Part shown: positions 9,491 through 15,526 of the stretch, one piece after another
Layout of the letters: every line of letters begins with the position of its first letter
Numbering within the stretch: the first letter of the stretch is position 1
DNA from: an uncultured Muribaculaceae bacterium
GTDB taxonomy: Bacteria; Bacteroidota; Bacteroidia; Bacteroidales; Muribaculaceae
Length of the DNA: 64,000 nt
Assembly: GCA_910586995.1 (NCBI GenBank)
Contig: CAJUKZ010000002.1
Location: 1-64,000, forward strand
Direction of reading: 5' to 3'
Program-made: the position numbers and the translations under genes
Notes under the pieces: model-generated
The model's input: the letters and a program-made list of their open reading frames with translations, nothing else
The model's database searches: none
Told to the model about the DNA's origin: nothing

Positions 9491-9712
9491 ATGGCTAAGG
9501 TTATACACGTTCATCTATTCTCTCGGCCACGAGGCATGGTCAAGGACTTCTATTTCTCCAGTATCGCGGCTGTCTATACCATCTTGACCGCAGAAGATGT
9601 TGGAGCTACCCTCAACTATCTCCAACATGCAGGACTCAGTGGAAACGGCACTGTTGCAACTAAAAAGGCTATCATCAAGCAGGCCACCCTGCACTCCAAG
9701 TCGATAAAATAA
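9491..9712 (+). CDS. Small conserved-type protein, unknown function
   Basis: A 73-residue protein, one of very few rightward genes in the prophage. It reads as a compact domain with HLFSRPRGMVKDFYFSSI, then TILTAEDVGATLNYLQHAGL and a basic tail with TVATKKAIIKQATL. Short proteins of this pattern are frequent in Bacteroides mobile elements, and I have seen no function given. I chose the ATG at 9491; an in-frame ATG at 9479 would add four residues. A stem-loop follows immediately. It sits alone between the head operon and the accessory operon, so it may be a morphogenesis or regulatory accessory protein. Confidence 0.6.
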   Translation: MAKVIHVHLFSRPRGMVKDFYFSSIAAVYTILTAEDVGATLNYLQHAGLSGNGTVATKKAIIKQATLHSKSIK

Positions 9713-9745
9713 TAGCGGAGTCAGTTGTTATACCGCTCCGCTATT
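9711..9745. terminator. Bidirectional stem-loop terminator
   Basis: AATAGCGGAG (9711-9720) pairs perfectly with CTCCGCTATT (9736-9745) around a 15-nt loop. Rightward it is followed within 6 nt by GGATTTTT; leftward by ATTTTAT. It separates the 3' ends of the convergent genes ending at 9712 and 9781. Confidence 0.75.
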
Positions 9746-9780
9746 CAGTGGATTTTTAGAAAGCTTGTAAGTCTGATAAC

Positions 9781-9990
9781 TCAATAGGAACATTCAGCAC
9801 GAGCCTCCGCAACCGCTTTTTGAGCGTCGGCAAAGTTATCGTACCAGTCGGTATAAATATCCCGATCGCGAGTGCTTGTCATGTGGCTCTCAGGTTTGAT
9901 TGAACAAATCTGAGTCATTGTTATGGCAGCCGTTACCCTACCGCTGTCATGGAATGTAGAAGTCACGCAATAGTAGGTCTGCTCATTCAT
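9781..9990 (-). CDS. Small hypothetical protein
   Basis: A 69-residue acidic protein, last in the accessory operon. Its start overlaps the stop of the MutS-domain gene as ATGA. It begins with a short beta pattern (TYYCVTSTFHDSGRVTAAIT) and ends with a helix containing DIYTDWYDNFADAQKAVAEA. Proteins of this shape recur in Bacteroides mobile elements. I know no function. The coupling to the MutS-domain gene suggests joint expression. Confidence 0.55.
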   Translation of the reverse strand: MNEQTYYCVTSTFHDSGRVTAAITMTQICSIKPESHMTSTRDRDIYTDWYDNFADAQKAVAEARAECSY

Positions 9991-10292
9991 GGTTTCTTAG
10001 GGTCTTGTAATTGTTCACAGATAGCAACCCTATGGCCAGCTCTTACAATTTTGGGGAGGTATGAGTCGAGAGCATGGTGAGGAAAGCCAACCAATGCTAC
10101 CTTTGTGCGCTTGCCGGCTCCTGTTGTTTCGATAAGAGTAAGTCCAAGAATTGCGGAGCAATCTCTGGCATCTTCGTGATAGGCTTCGTAGAAATCTCCA
10201 TTGCGAAACAGGAGTATGGCGTCTGGGTGTTTGGCTTTCATCGCCACATGCTGTTTGAGGCATTGTTTCCGGAGTTCGAGGTATTCATTCAT
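9987..10292 (-). CDS. Stand-alone MutS domain I (mismatch-recognition-like) protein
   Basis: A 101-residue protein matching only the first domain of MutS. It has the MutS signature DAILLFRNGDFYEAYHEDA (residues about 23-41), where the Phe-x-Glu mismatch-reading motif would normally lie; here the aligned residues are G-D-F-Y-E, so the F-Y-E triad is present. It then has VALVGFPHHALDSYLPKIVRAG and VAICEQL, as in MutS domain I. All ATPase and clamp parts are missing. I chose the ATG at 10292, which gives the usual start; an ATG at 10316 would add 8 residues and overlap the upstream gene by 13 nt. It may bind mispaired or damaged DNA or interfere with host MutS. Function is inferred from family only. 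Confidence 0.75.
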   Translation of the reverse strand: MNEYLELRKQCLKQHVAMKAKHPDAILLFRNGDFYEAYHEDARDCSAILGLTLIETTGAGKRTKVALVGFPHHALDSYLPKIVRAGHRVAICEQLQDPKKP

Positions 10293-10303
10293 AGTCTTAC
10301 TTG

Positions 10304-10585
10304 TTAGTACGTCCATAAAACTGTTTCCTGCCCTTTGGCGCAGAGGTCATCTACTTTGGCACTCGCTATCTCATACATGGTGGAGATTAGACTGGGAGGT
10401 ACGCTGTCGCGTTTCCCGTCTGCTATGTAATCGACATTCCAGTAAGCCACTGAGCCAACCATTACAACATAGGCGTAGCAACGGCACTTGTGGCCGTTAA
10501 TGAGGCGCTGGGCGATTAGTCTATACTTACCACCACGTTGCTCCTTATGAGCATTGATGATTTCTTCGTATGTCGCTTGTTTCAT
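10304..10585 (-). CDS. Small hypothetical protein
   Basis: A 93-residue protein one gene before the MutS-domain gene. It begins with a basic helix (residues 1-28), then a beta-rich core with YAYVVMVGSVAYWNVDYI, and ends with a helix. Its start is 1 nt from the stop of the WYL_2-like gene, so the two are translationally linked. No family is recognised. Confidence 0.55.
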   Translation of the reverse strand: MKQATYEEIINAHKEQRGGKYRLIAQRLINGHKCRCYAYVVMVGSVAYWNVDYIADGKRDSVPPSLISTMYEIASAKVDDLCAKGQETVLWTY

Positions 10586-10586
10586 A

Positions 10587-10901
10587 TCAGACTAAGGTTG
10601 ATGCGTTGAACGATCGGAAAGCGTGTTTCTCCACGTCCCAAAAGCAGATTGTTTCAGCCGGGCGGTCTTTACGAGTATTGCCGCCACCGACAGGGTGGTA
10701 CTCTATATTGCAGAGAGTCCCGACAGCCTCGCGGATTTCTCCATTGGCCTTGCGGAATGTAAACTTAACTTCGCCCACGAGCATACCGGCGTAAATTTTA
10801 ACGGCCTTCCAAGCCAGACGCAGAGCCTCACTGAAACTACCAACGTGGGCGCGTTTCAGGATAGAATGTGCAATGCGAAAGAGTTTCGATTTATCTATCA
10901 T
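10587..10901 (-). CDS. SH3-like beta-barrel protein (DUF2693/WYL_2-like)
   Basis: A 104-residue protein. Residues 1-38 are a basic helix pair with FRIAHSILKRAHVGSF, and residues about 42-104 form a small beta domain: EVKFTFRKANGEIREAVGT, then ICFWDVEKHAFRSFNAS. This combination is typical of the DUF2693/WYL_2 proteins that abound in Bacteroidota mobile elements and are thought to bind nucleic acid or a ligand. A copy of the recurring element AAGCAAATAAGTT lies 25 nt upstream, and a CCTAAAACGAA variant lies between it and the start. Its role in the phage is unknown. Confidence 0.65.
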   Translation of the reverse strand: MIDKSKLFRIAHSILKRAHVGSFSEALRLAWKAVKIYAGMLVGEVKFTFRKANGEIREAVGTLCNIEYHPVGGGNTRKDRPAETICFWDVEKHAFRSFNASTLV

Positions 10902-10925
10902 CTTTGTTTCGTTTAGGTGGTATGT

Positions 10926-10939
10926 AACTTATTTGCTTA
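10926..10939 (-). repeat. Recurring intergenic element, copy 1
   Basis: On the minus strand this reads TAAGCAAATAAGTT. It lies between the stop of the gene ending at 10944 and the start at 10901. It is one of seven near-identical copies in the prophage, always between tandem leftward genes. Confidence 0.7.
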
Positions 10940-10943
10940 TTTC

Positions 10944-11201
10944 TTAGAAGTCTTTGCTGTTAATCCATTCGGCCACGTCTTTGAGTGTCTTGCACTTCTT
11001 GGGTACGAGGAGATTTCGTGAACCTCTTATCGAGAGGCAAACCTTGCGGCCCTCCCAAAATGTAACATCGACCAACGGGTGGGAGATTGTTTCCCGAAAA
11101 TCGCACCGTTCCGTGTGTTTCATAGCCAGTGGCAGGAAATCACTTTTGCGGTGAAAGGTGGCATCTATCTTGCAACCTTTTGAGTTGATAACGTATCCCA
11201 T
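10944..11201 (-). CDS. Small hypothetical protein
   Basis: An 85-residue basic protein starting 5 nt after the stop of the previous gene. It has a beta-rich core (GYVINSKGCKIDATFHRKSD, then VDVTFWEGRKVCLSIRG) and a C-terminal helix with KTLKDVAEWINSKDF. It could be a small nucleic-acid or protein-binding fold. I do not recognise the family. Confidence 0.55.
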   Translation of the reverse strand: MGYVINSKGCKIDATFHRKSDFLPLAMKHTERCDFRETISHPLVDVTFWEGRKVCLSIRGSRNLLVPKKCKTLKDVAEWINSKDF

Positions 11202-11206
11202 GGAGA

Positions 11207-11437
11207 TTAAGCGACTTTAGAAGATTTGACTATCTCGAAAGTGAATTTGCGACCAAAACGGTCAGCGGAGAAACCTCTGCCATGGCCAAAGAACTTGACA
11301 TCTGTCAGTCGGCCGTCATCGGCCAGTTGGCGGAGATATTCACGGCACTCAGCATTGGAGCGAGTAGTGATTACTGATATGTTCTCGTTTCCTTCAATCT
11401 TGCGGATTACCGAGTAGAGGGTGGATTTCTTCATCAT
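11207..11437 (-). CDS. Small hypothetical basic protein
   Basis: A 76-residue protein, first gene of the accessory operon. The frame is open to an ATG at 11467, but that codon lies at or before the expected transcription start of the promoter at 11472-11503, so I place the start at the ATG pair at 11437/11434. The sequence has a helix-strand pattern with STLYSVIRKIEGNENISVIT and a basic, aromatic C-terminal half (VKFFGHGRGFSADRFGRKF). No family is recognised. Confidence 0.5.
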   Translation of the reverse strand: MMKKSTLYSVIRKIEGNENISVITTRSNAECREYLRQLADDGRLTDVKFFGHGRGFSADRFGRKFTFEIVKSSKVA

Positions 11438-11471
11438 CGTATTGGATATGTTATGTTTGATTTTCATATTA

Positions 11472-11503
11472 CAAAACTAATCAAAAATTATCATATACAC
11501 AAA
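11472..11503 (-). promoter_or_regulatory. Phage promoter with GATAA core (accessory operon)
   Basis: On the minus strand it reads TTTG at -33, a 20-nt spacer containing TGATAA, and TAGTTTTG at -7. This is an excellent Bacteroidota consensus promoter. It drives the genes from 11437 down to 9781. The spacer shares the GATAA core with four other prophage promoters. Confidence 0.8.
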
Positions 11504-11558
11504 TTTAACAGTCTGAAAATCTGATTATTACGCGATGTTTAACTTTTATTCGCAGACG

Positions 11559-11584
11559 AAAAAAGGTGCCGTTTCCGACACCTT
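11559..11584 (-). terminator. Intrinsic terminator of the ParB/clamp operon
   Basis: On the minus strand a 9-bp stem, AAGGTGTCG with CGGCACCTT, closes a GAAA tetraloop and runs into a T tract (six T in all). It lies 22 nt after the stop at 11607 and just before the next promoter. Confidence 0.9.
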
Positions 11585-11606
11585 AATCCAGTATTGGGAG
11601 CAGTTT

Positions 11607-11867
11607 TTATCCGTCATACTCTGTCGGATTGACTTCTGCGACTTCTTTCATAAACATCACTTTTGACCATTCTCCAATGCCGGAGGTTTGCCCGTAGCCT
11701 GTCAGGAGTTGTTCATTGCCACTCTCATCAATCGCTCCCTTTGCCGCCATATCTTGCGTGTAACGGCGTAAATCTTCTTCAGTGGTAAATATACCACGGA
11801 GATAAAGAGAGTGGCGTGAGAGCCACGCATCGCCCTCATAGAGCAGTATTACTTTCTTTTCTTCCAT
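11607..11867 (-). CDS. Small hypothetical protein
   Basis: An 86-residue acidic protein, last in the operon that begins near 14964. I chose the ATG at 11867; an upstream TTG at 11891 would add 8 residues. It starts with a strand (KKVILLYEGDAW), has a central helix with TEEDLRRYTQDMAAKGAI, and ends in acidic residues. It resembles small phage proteins that report or adapt signals, but I know no function. Confidence 0.5.
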   Translation of the reverse strand: MEEKKVILLYEGDAWLSRHSLYLRGIFTTEEDLRRYTQDMAAKGAIDESGNEQLLTGYGQTSGIGEWSKVMFMKEVAEVNPTEYDG

Positions 11868-11919
11868 AGATGCAGGATTGAGGAAGAGCAACCGAAGTCA
11901 CTCCCCCTCATCTGGTTTA

Positions 11920-13590
11920 TTATGCTACGTTTTCTTCTTTGGTTTGAGTACCGTTCTTTTCGGCAAGTGCCGTTTCCAGTTCAGCAATTCGTGTTTCGTA
12001 GGCCCGGCATTTAGCCTCGTAGTCTGCCGTAAGTTGGCGGTCAATGGCAGCGACATCATCCTTGTTGCTGTTTTGGAGGACGAGGTCAAGCAGAGAGGCA
12101 AAGGTCGAGGAGTAGCCAACGCTTTTATCAGATAGCAACATTCTCATGTATTCTCGAATTACCACCTCCTTTTTGTCGGCCAACTTCGAGAGTAGAGTTT
12201 CTGTCCCAATCTCAGTGTCTGCGTCCATACCGAGAGTCTTGCGGAAATCGGCAGGGAGTCGGCTTGCAAGCAGAGCAATGAAAACGCCCTCTTCGGTTGT
12301 GTCGATCTTGCCCTCTCGCTGGGAGTATGGGGTTGACTCCATGAAAGCACGTTGACGCTCAACTCGTTCAACCTGCTTTTGCTCGTCAATCGAGCGCAGC
12401 TCCATTTTGATTTGCGACAACTTATGAACTTGGAGGTCATCTTCCTCAGCAACGTTTCCGTTATCGTCAGCTTGTAGGTTATAGAGATACTTGACTTCGC
12501 CAGTAAGTATGCCCTTGTAGGCGATTTCAAAAACCTTGATTACAAGGCCGGCCTCGATGTTCTCATCAAACACACCACGGACACGCTCGTAGTTGGCGAG
12601 GCGTTTCTTGTATCGCTCAGGGTCGGTAAAAGAGTCCTCGGATGGTGCAACTGGTTCAACGAGATATTCTCTCGTGCCCCGAGGTTGAGGATAGAGCAGC
12701 ATTTCCTGAGCGGCAGCCACAATGCCTTTATTCTCGTCGGGAGTGCCAATATACACCATCGGCAGTCCGAGTTCCTTTGCTTGGCGTAGCACTGCCTCTT
12801 GGTTCTTGGCCCTGAATAATTCTACTTTCATGCAGCGAGGGTTGTCGGTGTCTTTGAACCGATTGGGATAGCGGGCCGTGTTGAACTTGCAGTCCTTACA
12901 AGCCTTGCAGGTGGAAAAGGTGTCATCGGCAAAGTCAAATCGTGCAGCCGAAAGAGTTCCCATCACATGCTCATCTATCCACTCTTTGAGCATTTCGAGT
13001 TTGAGGGTCTTGAACGTCCACCGTTCTATATTGGCCGGTTGGAAACAGGACTCCATAAGGACGCGCTGTTGGTCGTGTGTGAGTTTACTTATCTCCAGTA
13101 GATGATTGAGGTTGAGAGTGCCGTCTCGCATAAGTTCCACGAAGTCAGACACGATGTTGTTCAACTGTATGCGGTTGGTGACGAAACTGCCACTTTTGCC
13201 GAGCATTTTAGCAATTTCTTTGACCGGGACCTTTGCCTCCGAGTAGAGATATTTCAGAGCAGAAGCCTCCTCCATTGGGTCGATGTCTTTGCGGTGCAGG
13301 TTCTCGATAACCATACAAGCGAAAGCCTGTTTGTCATCGAGGTCTTTGACCACAGCCTCGATTGTTTCACGACCGAGTAGCACATGGGCGCGGTAGCGGC
13401 ATTCGCCACATACTATCTCATACTTTTCTCCATTCTCACCTTTCTTCTTACGGAGAGTGATGGCTTGGATTAGGCCATTCTGCTCTATGCTCTGAGCGAG
13501 TTCCTTGATTGCCACCTCATCAAATGTCTTTCGGGGATTGAGAGGACTGGTGGCGATTTCTGTCAACTTGATTTCTTTGGTCTGTGCCAT
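11920..13590 (-). CDS. ParB/Spo0J-like protein
   Basis: A 556-residue protein with a ParB N-terminal domain (residues about 1-110): SPLNPRKTF (box I), and GECRYRAHV at 62-70 (the CTP/phosphate-binding box II, canonical GxRRxxA form). A helix-turn-helix follows around 120-165 with KEIAKMLGKSGSFVTNRI. A Cys-rich segment near 230-260 (CKACKDCKF and a later Cys) may bind zinc. The C-terminal ~300 residues are helical and of unknown fold. Chromosomal ParB proteins are about 300 residues, so this is a long phage or plasmid version. It could work in partition, nucleoid binding or gene regulation. No ParA partner is visible. A variant of the CCTAAAACGAA element precedes the start. Confidence 0.8.
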   Translation of the reverse strand: MAQTKEIKLTEIATSPLNPRKTFDEVAIKELAQSIEQNGLIQAITLRKKKGENGEKYEIVCGECRYRAHVLLGRETIEAVVKDLDDKQAFACMVIENLHRKDIDPMEEASALKYLYSEAKVPVKEIAKMLGKSGSFVTNRIQLNNIVSDFVELMRDGTLNLNHLLEISKLTHDQQRVLMESCFQPANIERWTFKTLKLEMLKEWIDEHVMGTLSAARFDFADDTFSTCKACKDCKFNTARYPNRFKDTDNPRCMKVELFRAKNQEAVLRQAKELGLPMVYIGTPDENKGIVAAAQEMLLYPQPRGTREYLVEPVAPSEDSFTDPERYKKRLANYERVRGVFDENIEAGLVIKVFEIAYKGILTGEVKYLYNLQADDNGNVAEEDDLQVHKLSQIKMELRSIDEQKQVERVERQRAFMESTPYSQREGKIDTTEEGVFIALLASRLPADFRKTLGMDADTEIGTETLLSKLADKKEVVIREYMRMLLSDKSVGYSSTFASLLDLVLQNSNKDDVAAIDRQLTADYEAKCRAYETRIAELETALAEKNGTQTKEENVA

Positions 13591-13617
13591 ATCTTTGTTT
13601 CGATTTTAGGTTACTGA

Positions 13618-14244
13618 TTAGAGCCAGCTCATAGGCTCGGCTTTCTTCGCTTTGGGTTTATTGCTCTCGAGGGCGTAGGTGTTGATAAGGTTCGCATACG
13701 ACACAACGCAAGAGGCGCCTTCCAGTCGTTCCTCATCAATTTGTGACTCATCTTGTATTACAAATGGCATTATTGCCACTTTCAGGCTGTCACTATGAGC
13801 CACGGCAGGGTGTACGTTATCTGTGACTTGGAACGAGAGTGCTCCGAGTTCGCCGGTTAGACTGAACAGATAGAGCATACGCGAGAGTATGCGAATATTG
13901 AACGCCACCCCACCGAGTACAACAGTGTCATTGGCGTTATGGCTGGACTGTTTAGTCCACCATGAGCAAGCGGATCGTAATTGACGGAAGTCCACTGAAA
14001 CCTTTGAGGAAAATTTCTTGGGGAAGATACGGTCAACAGCCGGATATTTGCCCTTTATAGGTTCTCCGTTGACTCCGATTGTTTGGTCGGCATGTTTCTC
14101 ACTACCGAAGTTGTAAATGGCGAGAAGTCGCGTATCAGAGGCATAGCAGCGCTCTCTCTCGAAGTGGACTCCAGTAAGGACAGGGTTCTTTTCCTCCTTG
14201 CTGACGATGTAATCATACATCGCTTTGATTACTTTCTTATTCAT
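13618..14244 (-). CDS. Reduced DNA sliding clamp-like protein (DnaN-like)
   Basis: A 208-residue protein that keeps three DnaN landmarks in order. SDTRLLAIY (36-44) matches the host clamp motif TDTRKLVKY; GKYPAVDRIFP (65-75) matches GNFPDYRRVIP; and VAIMPF (156-161) matches the C-terminal LLMPM. The host clamp in this window has 377 residues and three domains, so this protein would correspond to roughly the last two, shortened. It may be a phage processivity factor or a clamp competitor. It ends in AEPMSWL. It lies in the ParB operon, with a recurring AAGCAAATAAGTA element and a perfect CCTAAAACGAA leader upstream. The clamp relation is inferred from motif order. Confidence 0.6.
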   Translation of the reverse strand: MNKKVIKAMYDYIVSKEEKNPVLTGVHFERERCYASDTRLLAIYNFGSEKHADQTIGVNGEPIKGKYPAVDRIFPKKFSSKVSVDFRQLRSACSWWTKQSSHNANDTVVLGGVAFNIRILSRMLYLFSLTGELGALSFQVTDNVHPAVAHSDSLKVAIMPFVIQDESQIDEERLEGASCVVSYANLINTYALESNKPKAKKAEPMSWL

Positions 14245-14258
14245 ATTCGTTTTAGGTT

Positions 14259-14272
14259 TACTTATTTGCTTA
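14259..14272 (-). repeat. Recurring intergenic element, copy 2
   Basis: On the minus strand this reads TAAGCAAATAAGTA, one base different from the other copies. It precedes the clamp-like gene and overlaps the 3' end of the gene ending at 14270. Confidence 0.7.
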
Positions 14273-14737
14273 AAAACTTGGGTCTATGTAGTGGCGTTGG
14301 TAATGGAGCAGTAGTTTAACCCCTCCTCTGACCATGTGGCCCTGCTTTACCCAAAGGCCATTCCTGCGCTTTGTGAACACGTCCACTGAGTCTGTATCAA
14401 GTTCCGGCAGTATCTCATAAGTTCCGGCATAGTAGTCTATGCACTCTACTTGATTGTGCGTTACCTCAATCCGGGAGGGAGATATAATGCGAGTCACCGT
14501 GGCTGCTCGATAGTCGCTGAAATACTTGATTGTGCATGGGAGGCCGACTTCGGGAACAATGGCGAAAACTGCTTGCCGCCATCTTTTATCGTGTTCCTCC
14601 TCCCACTCACGCTGTTGCTTGTATCGAGCGTCTTTTTGTTCAGGAGTAAATGTCCTCCATTCTTCAGGCGTTAACTGATATGGGTTCTTTTCAGCCTTTA
14701 TTGCCTCCAGTGCGGCAAAACTTTCTTTCGTTGTCAT
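14270..14737 (-). CDS. Hypothetical protein
   Basis: A 155-residue protein between the first gene of the operon and the clamp-like gene. Residues 1-55 are a charged helix (TPEEWRTFTPEQKDARYKQQ). The middle is beta-rich (residues 60-115, with GLPCTIKYFSDYRAATVTRI). The C-terminus is basic and aromatic. No family is recognised; its place beside the clamp-like gene suggests DNA metabolism, but that is only context. Confidence 0.5.
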   Translation of the reverse strand: MTTKESFAALEAIKAEKNPYQLTPEEWRTFTPEQKDARYKQQREWEEEHDKRWRQAVFAIVPEVGLPCTIKYFSDYRAATVTRIISPSRIEVTHNQVECIDYYAGTYEILPELDTDSVDVFTKRRNGLWVKQGHMVRGGVKLLLHYQRHYIDPSF

Positions 14738-14754
14738 ATCTTGTATTTCAATGG

Positions 14755-14964
14755 TTATGCAGCCTCAAACTTTTGGCCCGGATTGAGCTTTTCCAGACGT
14801 GAAATCACATCAGCAGCGCACTTTTCAGAGCCGACAAAATCAATCCATGTGGCTTTCTTGTATCGCTCGCCATTCTTCTTGATGAAGAAGATGTAGCAAC
14901 CAAGTTTATCAAGGTTCTCCATGTGTTTGCGATAAGCAATACCGGTAAGATTAGAAGCGTTCAT
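14755..14964 (-). CDS. Small hypothetical protein
   Basis: A 69-residue basic protein, first gene of the operon driven from the promoter at 15008-15039. It begins with a helix and has a beta hairpin with CYIFFIKKNGERYKKATWI. The start at 14964 fits the promoter, leaving a roughly 37-nt leader. No family is recognised. Confidence 0.55.
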   Translation of the reverse strand: MNASNLTGIAYRKHMENLDKLGCYIFFIKKNGERYKKATWIDFVGSEKCAADVISRLEKLNPGQKFEAA

Positions 14965-15007
14965 AACTTGTTATTCTTTAGGGGGTTATTGTTTTATTTT
15001 GATAGTA

Positions 15008-15039
15008 CAAAACTAATCAAAAGTTATCTTTTGTGCAAG
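15008..15039 (-). promoter_or_regulatory. Phage promoter with GATAA core (ParB/clamp operon)
   Basis: On the minus strand it reads CTTG at -33, a 20-nt spacer with AAAAGATAA, and TAGTTTTG at -7. It would start transcription near 15001 and drive the genes from 14964 to 11607, up to the strong terminator at 11559-11584. Confidence 0.75.
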
Positions 15040-15211
15040 TTTTTACATCATTATTTTGGCGTTAAATTCTTGAAAATCTGTTTTTTAACTTTTGCTCACA
15101 ATCGAGAATGTGGAGCAATCCATAGTATAATATCCTCACAACTTGCGGCGGCGTTATCATATAGACAAATTTTTGAATAGTCGATATAACCGTTATTTCG
15201 TAGGTTTTTCG

Positions 15212-15219
15212 TATCTTTG
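15212..15219 (+). promoter_or_regulatory. -7 box of the DUF262 cassette
   Basis: TATCTTTG matches the Bacteroidota -7 consensus and is followed by GCACC, as in several host promoters here. No clear TTTG -33 box is present at the usual spacing. Transcription would start near 15226, giving a leader of about 300 nt before the nuclease gene. Confidence 0.6.
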
Positions 15220-15225
15220 CACCTG

Positions 15226-15526
15226 AAAACTAAAACGAAACCCCTATGTAGAATTTCTGAAAACTGACATATTCTGCGTTAGCTTGTATCATCGTTCCTA
15301 AAATCGCCAACCTCAGAACGTAACACCAAGTGCCGCGAGTTAATGCTCATGCGAATAGCGTGGGCATGACTTTGTGCTTGGTGTAAGGTGTTTGGCGATA
15401 CCGAGGAACGACACAAAGATGCCCACGCCTTTTATTCTTGTGGCGATGTTGAGAGTATAACAATTCTCCGGCTCTTTCAGGCAGTAGAGGTGTCATCGCC
15501 ACAAGTTCTGCACCCCTCAACATCGT
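15226..15526 (+). ncRNA. Structured leader with mutually exclusive helices
   Basis: This non-coding stretch has at least six long complementary segments. Nested arm: 15292-15299 with 15404-15411, 15303-15310 with 15392-15399, and 15323-15330 with 15377-15384 (24 bp in three 8-bp blocks). Competing arm: 15358-15367 plus 15370-15376 with 15412-15428 (17 bp, 2-nt bulge), followed at once by CTTTTATT, as in an intrinsic terminator. Downstream, 15437-15448 pairs with 15494-15505 (12 bp), while the overlapping 15444-15453 pairs with 15516-15525 (10 bp), which abuts the ATG at 15527. An AUG-UAG start-stop lies at 15246-15251 behind CTAAAACGAA. This suggests attenuation plus start-site masking of the DUF262 gene. 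A separate ncRNA or a DNA-level origin structure remain alternatives. Confidence 0.7.
15412..15436 (+). terminator. Candidate attenuator 3' arm and T-rich run
   Basis: The 17-nt segment 15412-15428 closes the hairpin with 15358-15376 and is followed by CTTTTATT. Forming this hairpin disrupts the nested arm, because its 5' half lies in that arm's loop and no linker is left to span the other helix. It is therefore a candidate conditional terminator in the leader. Confidence 0.5.

Noticed and set aside
15292..15428. A complete H-type pseudoknot combining both leader arms
   Set aside because: The second arm's 3' strand begins immediately after the first arm's last base, so no linker is left to span the 24-bp nested arm. 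The arms must be alternatives, or only partly combined.
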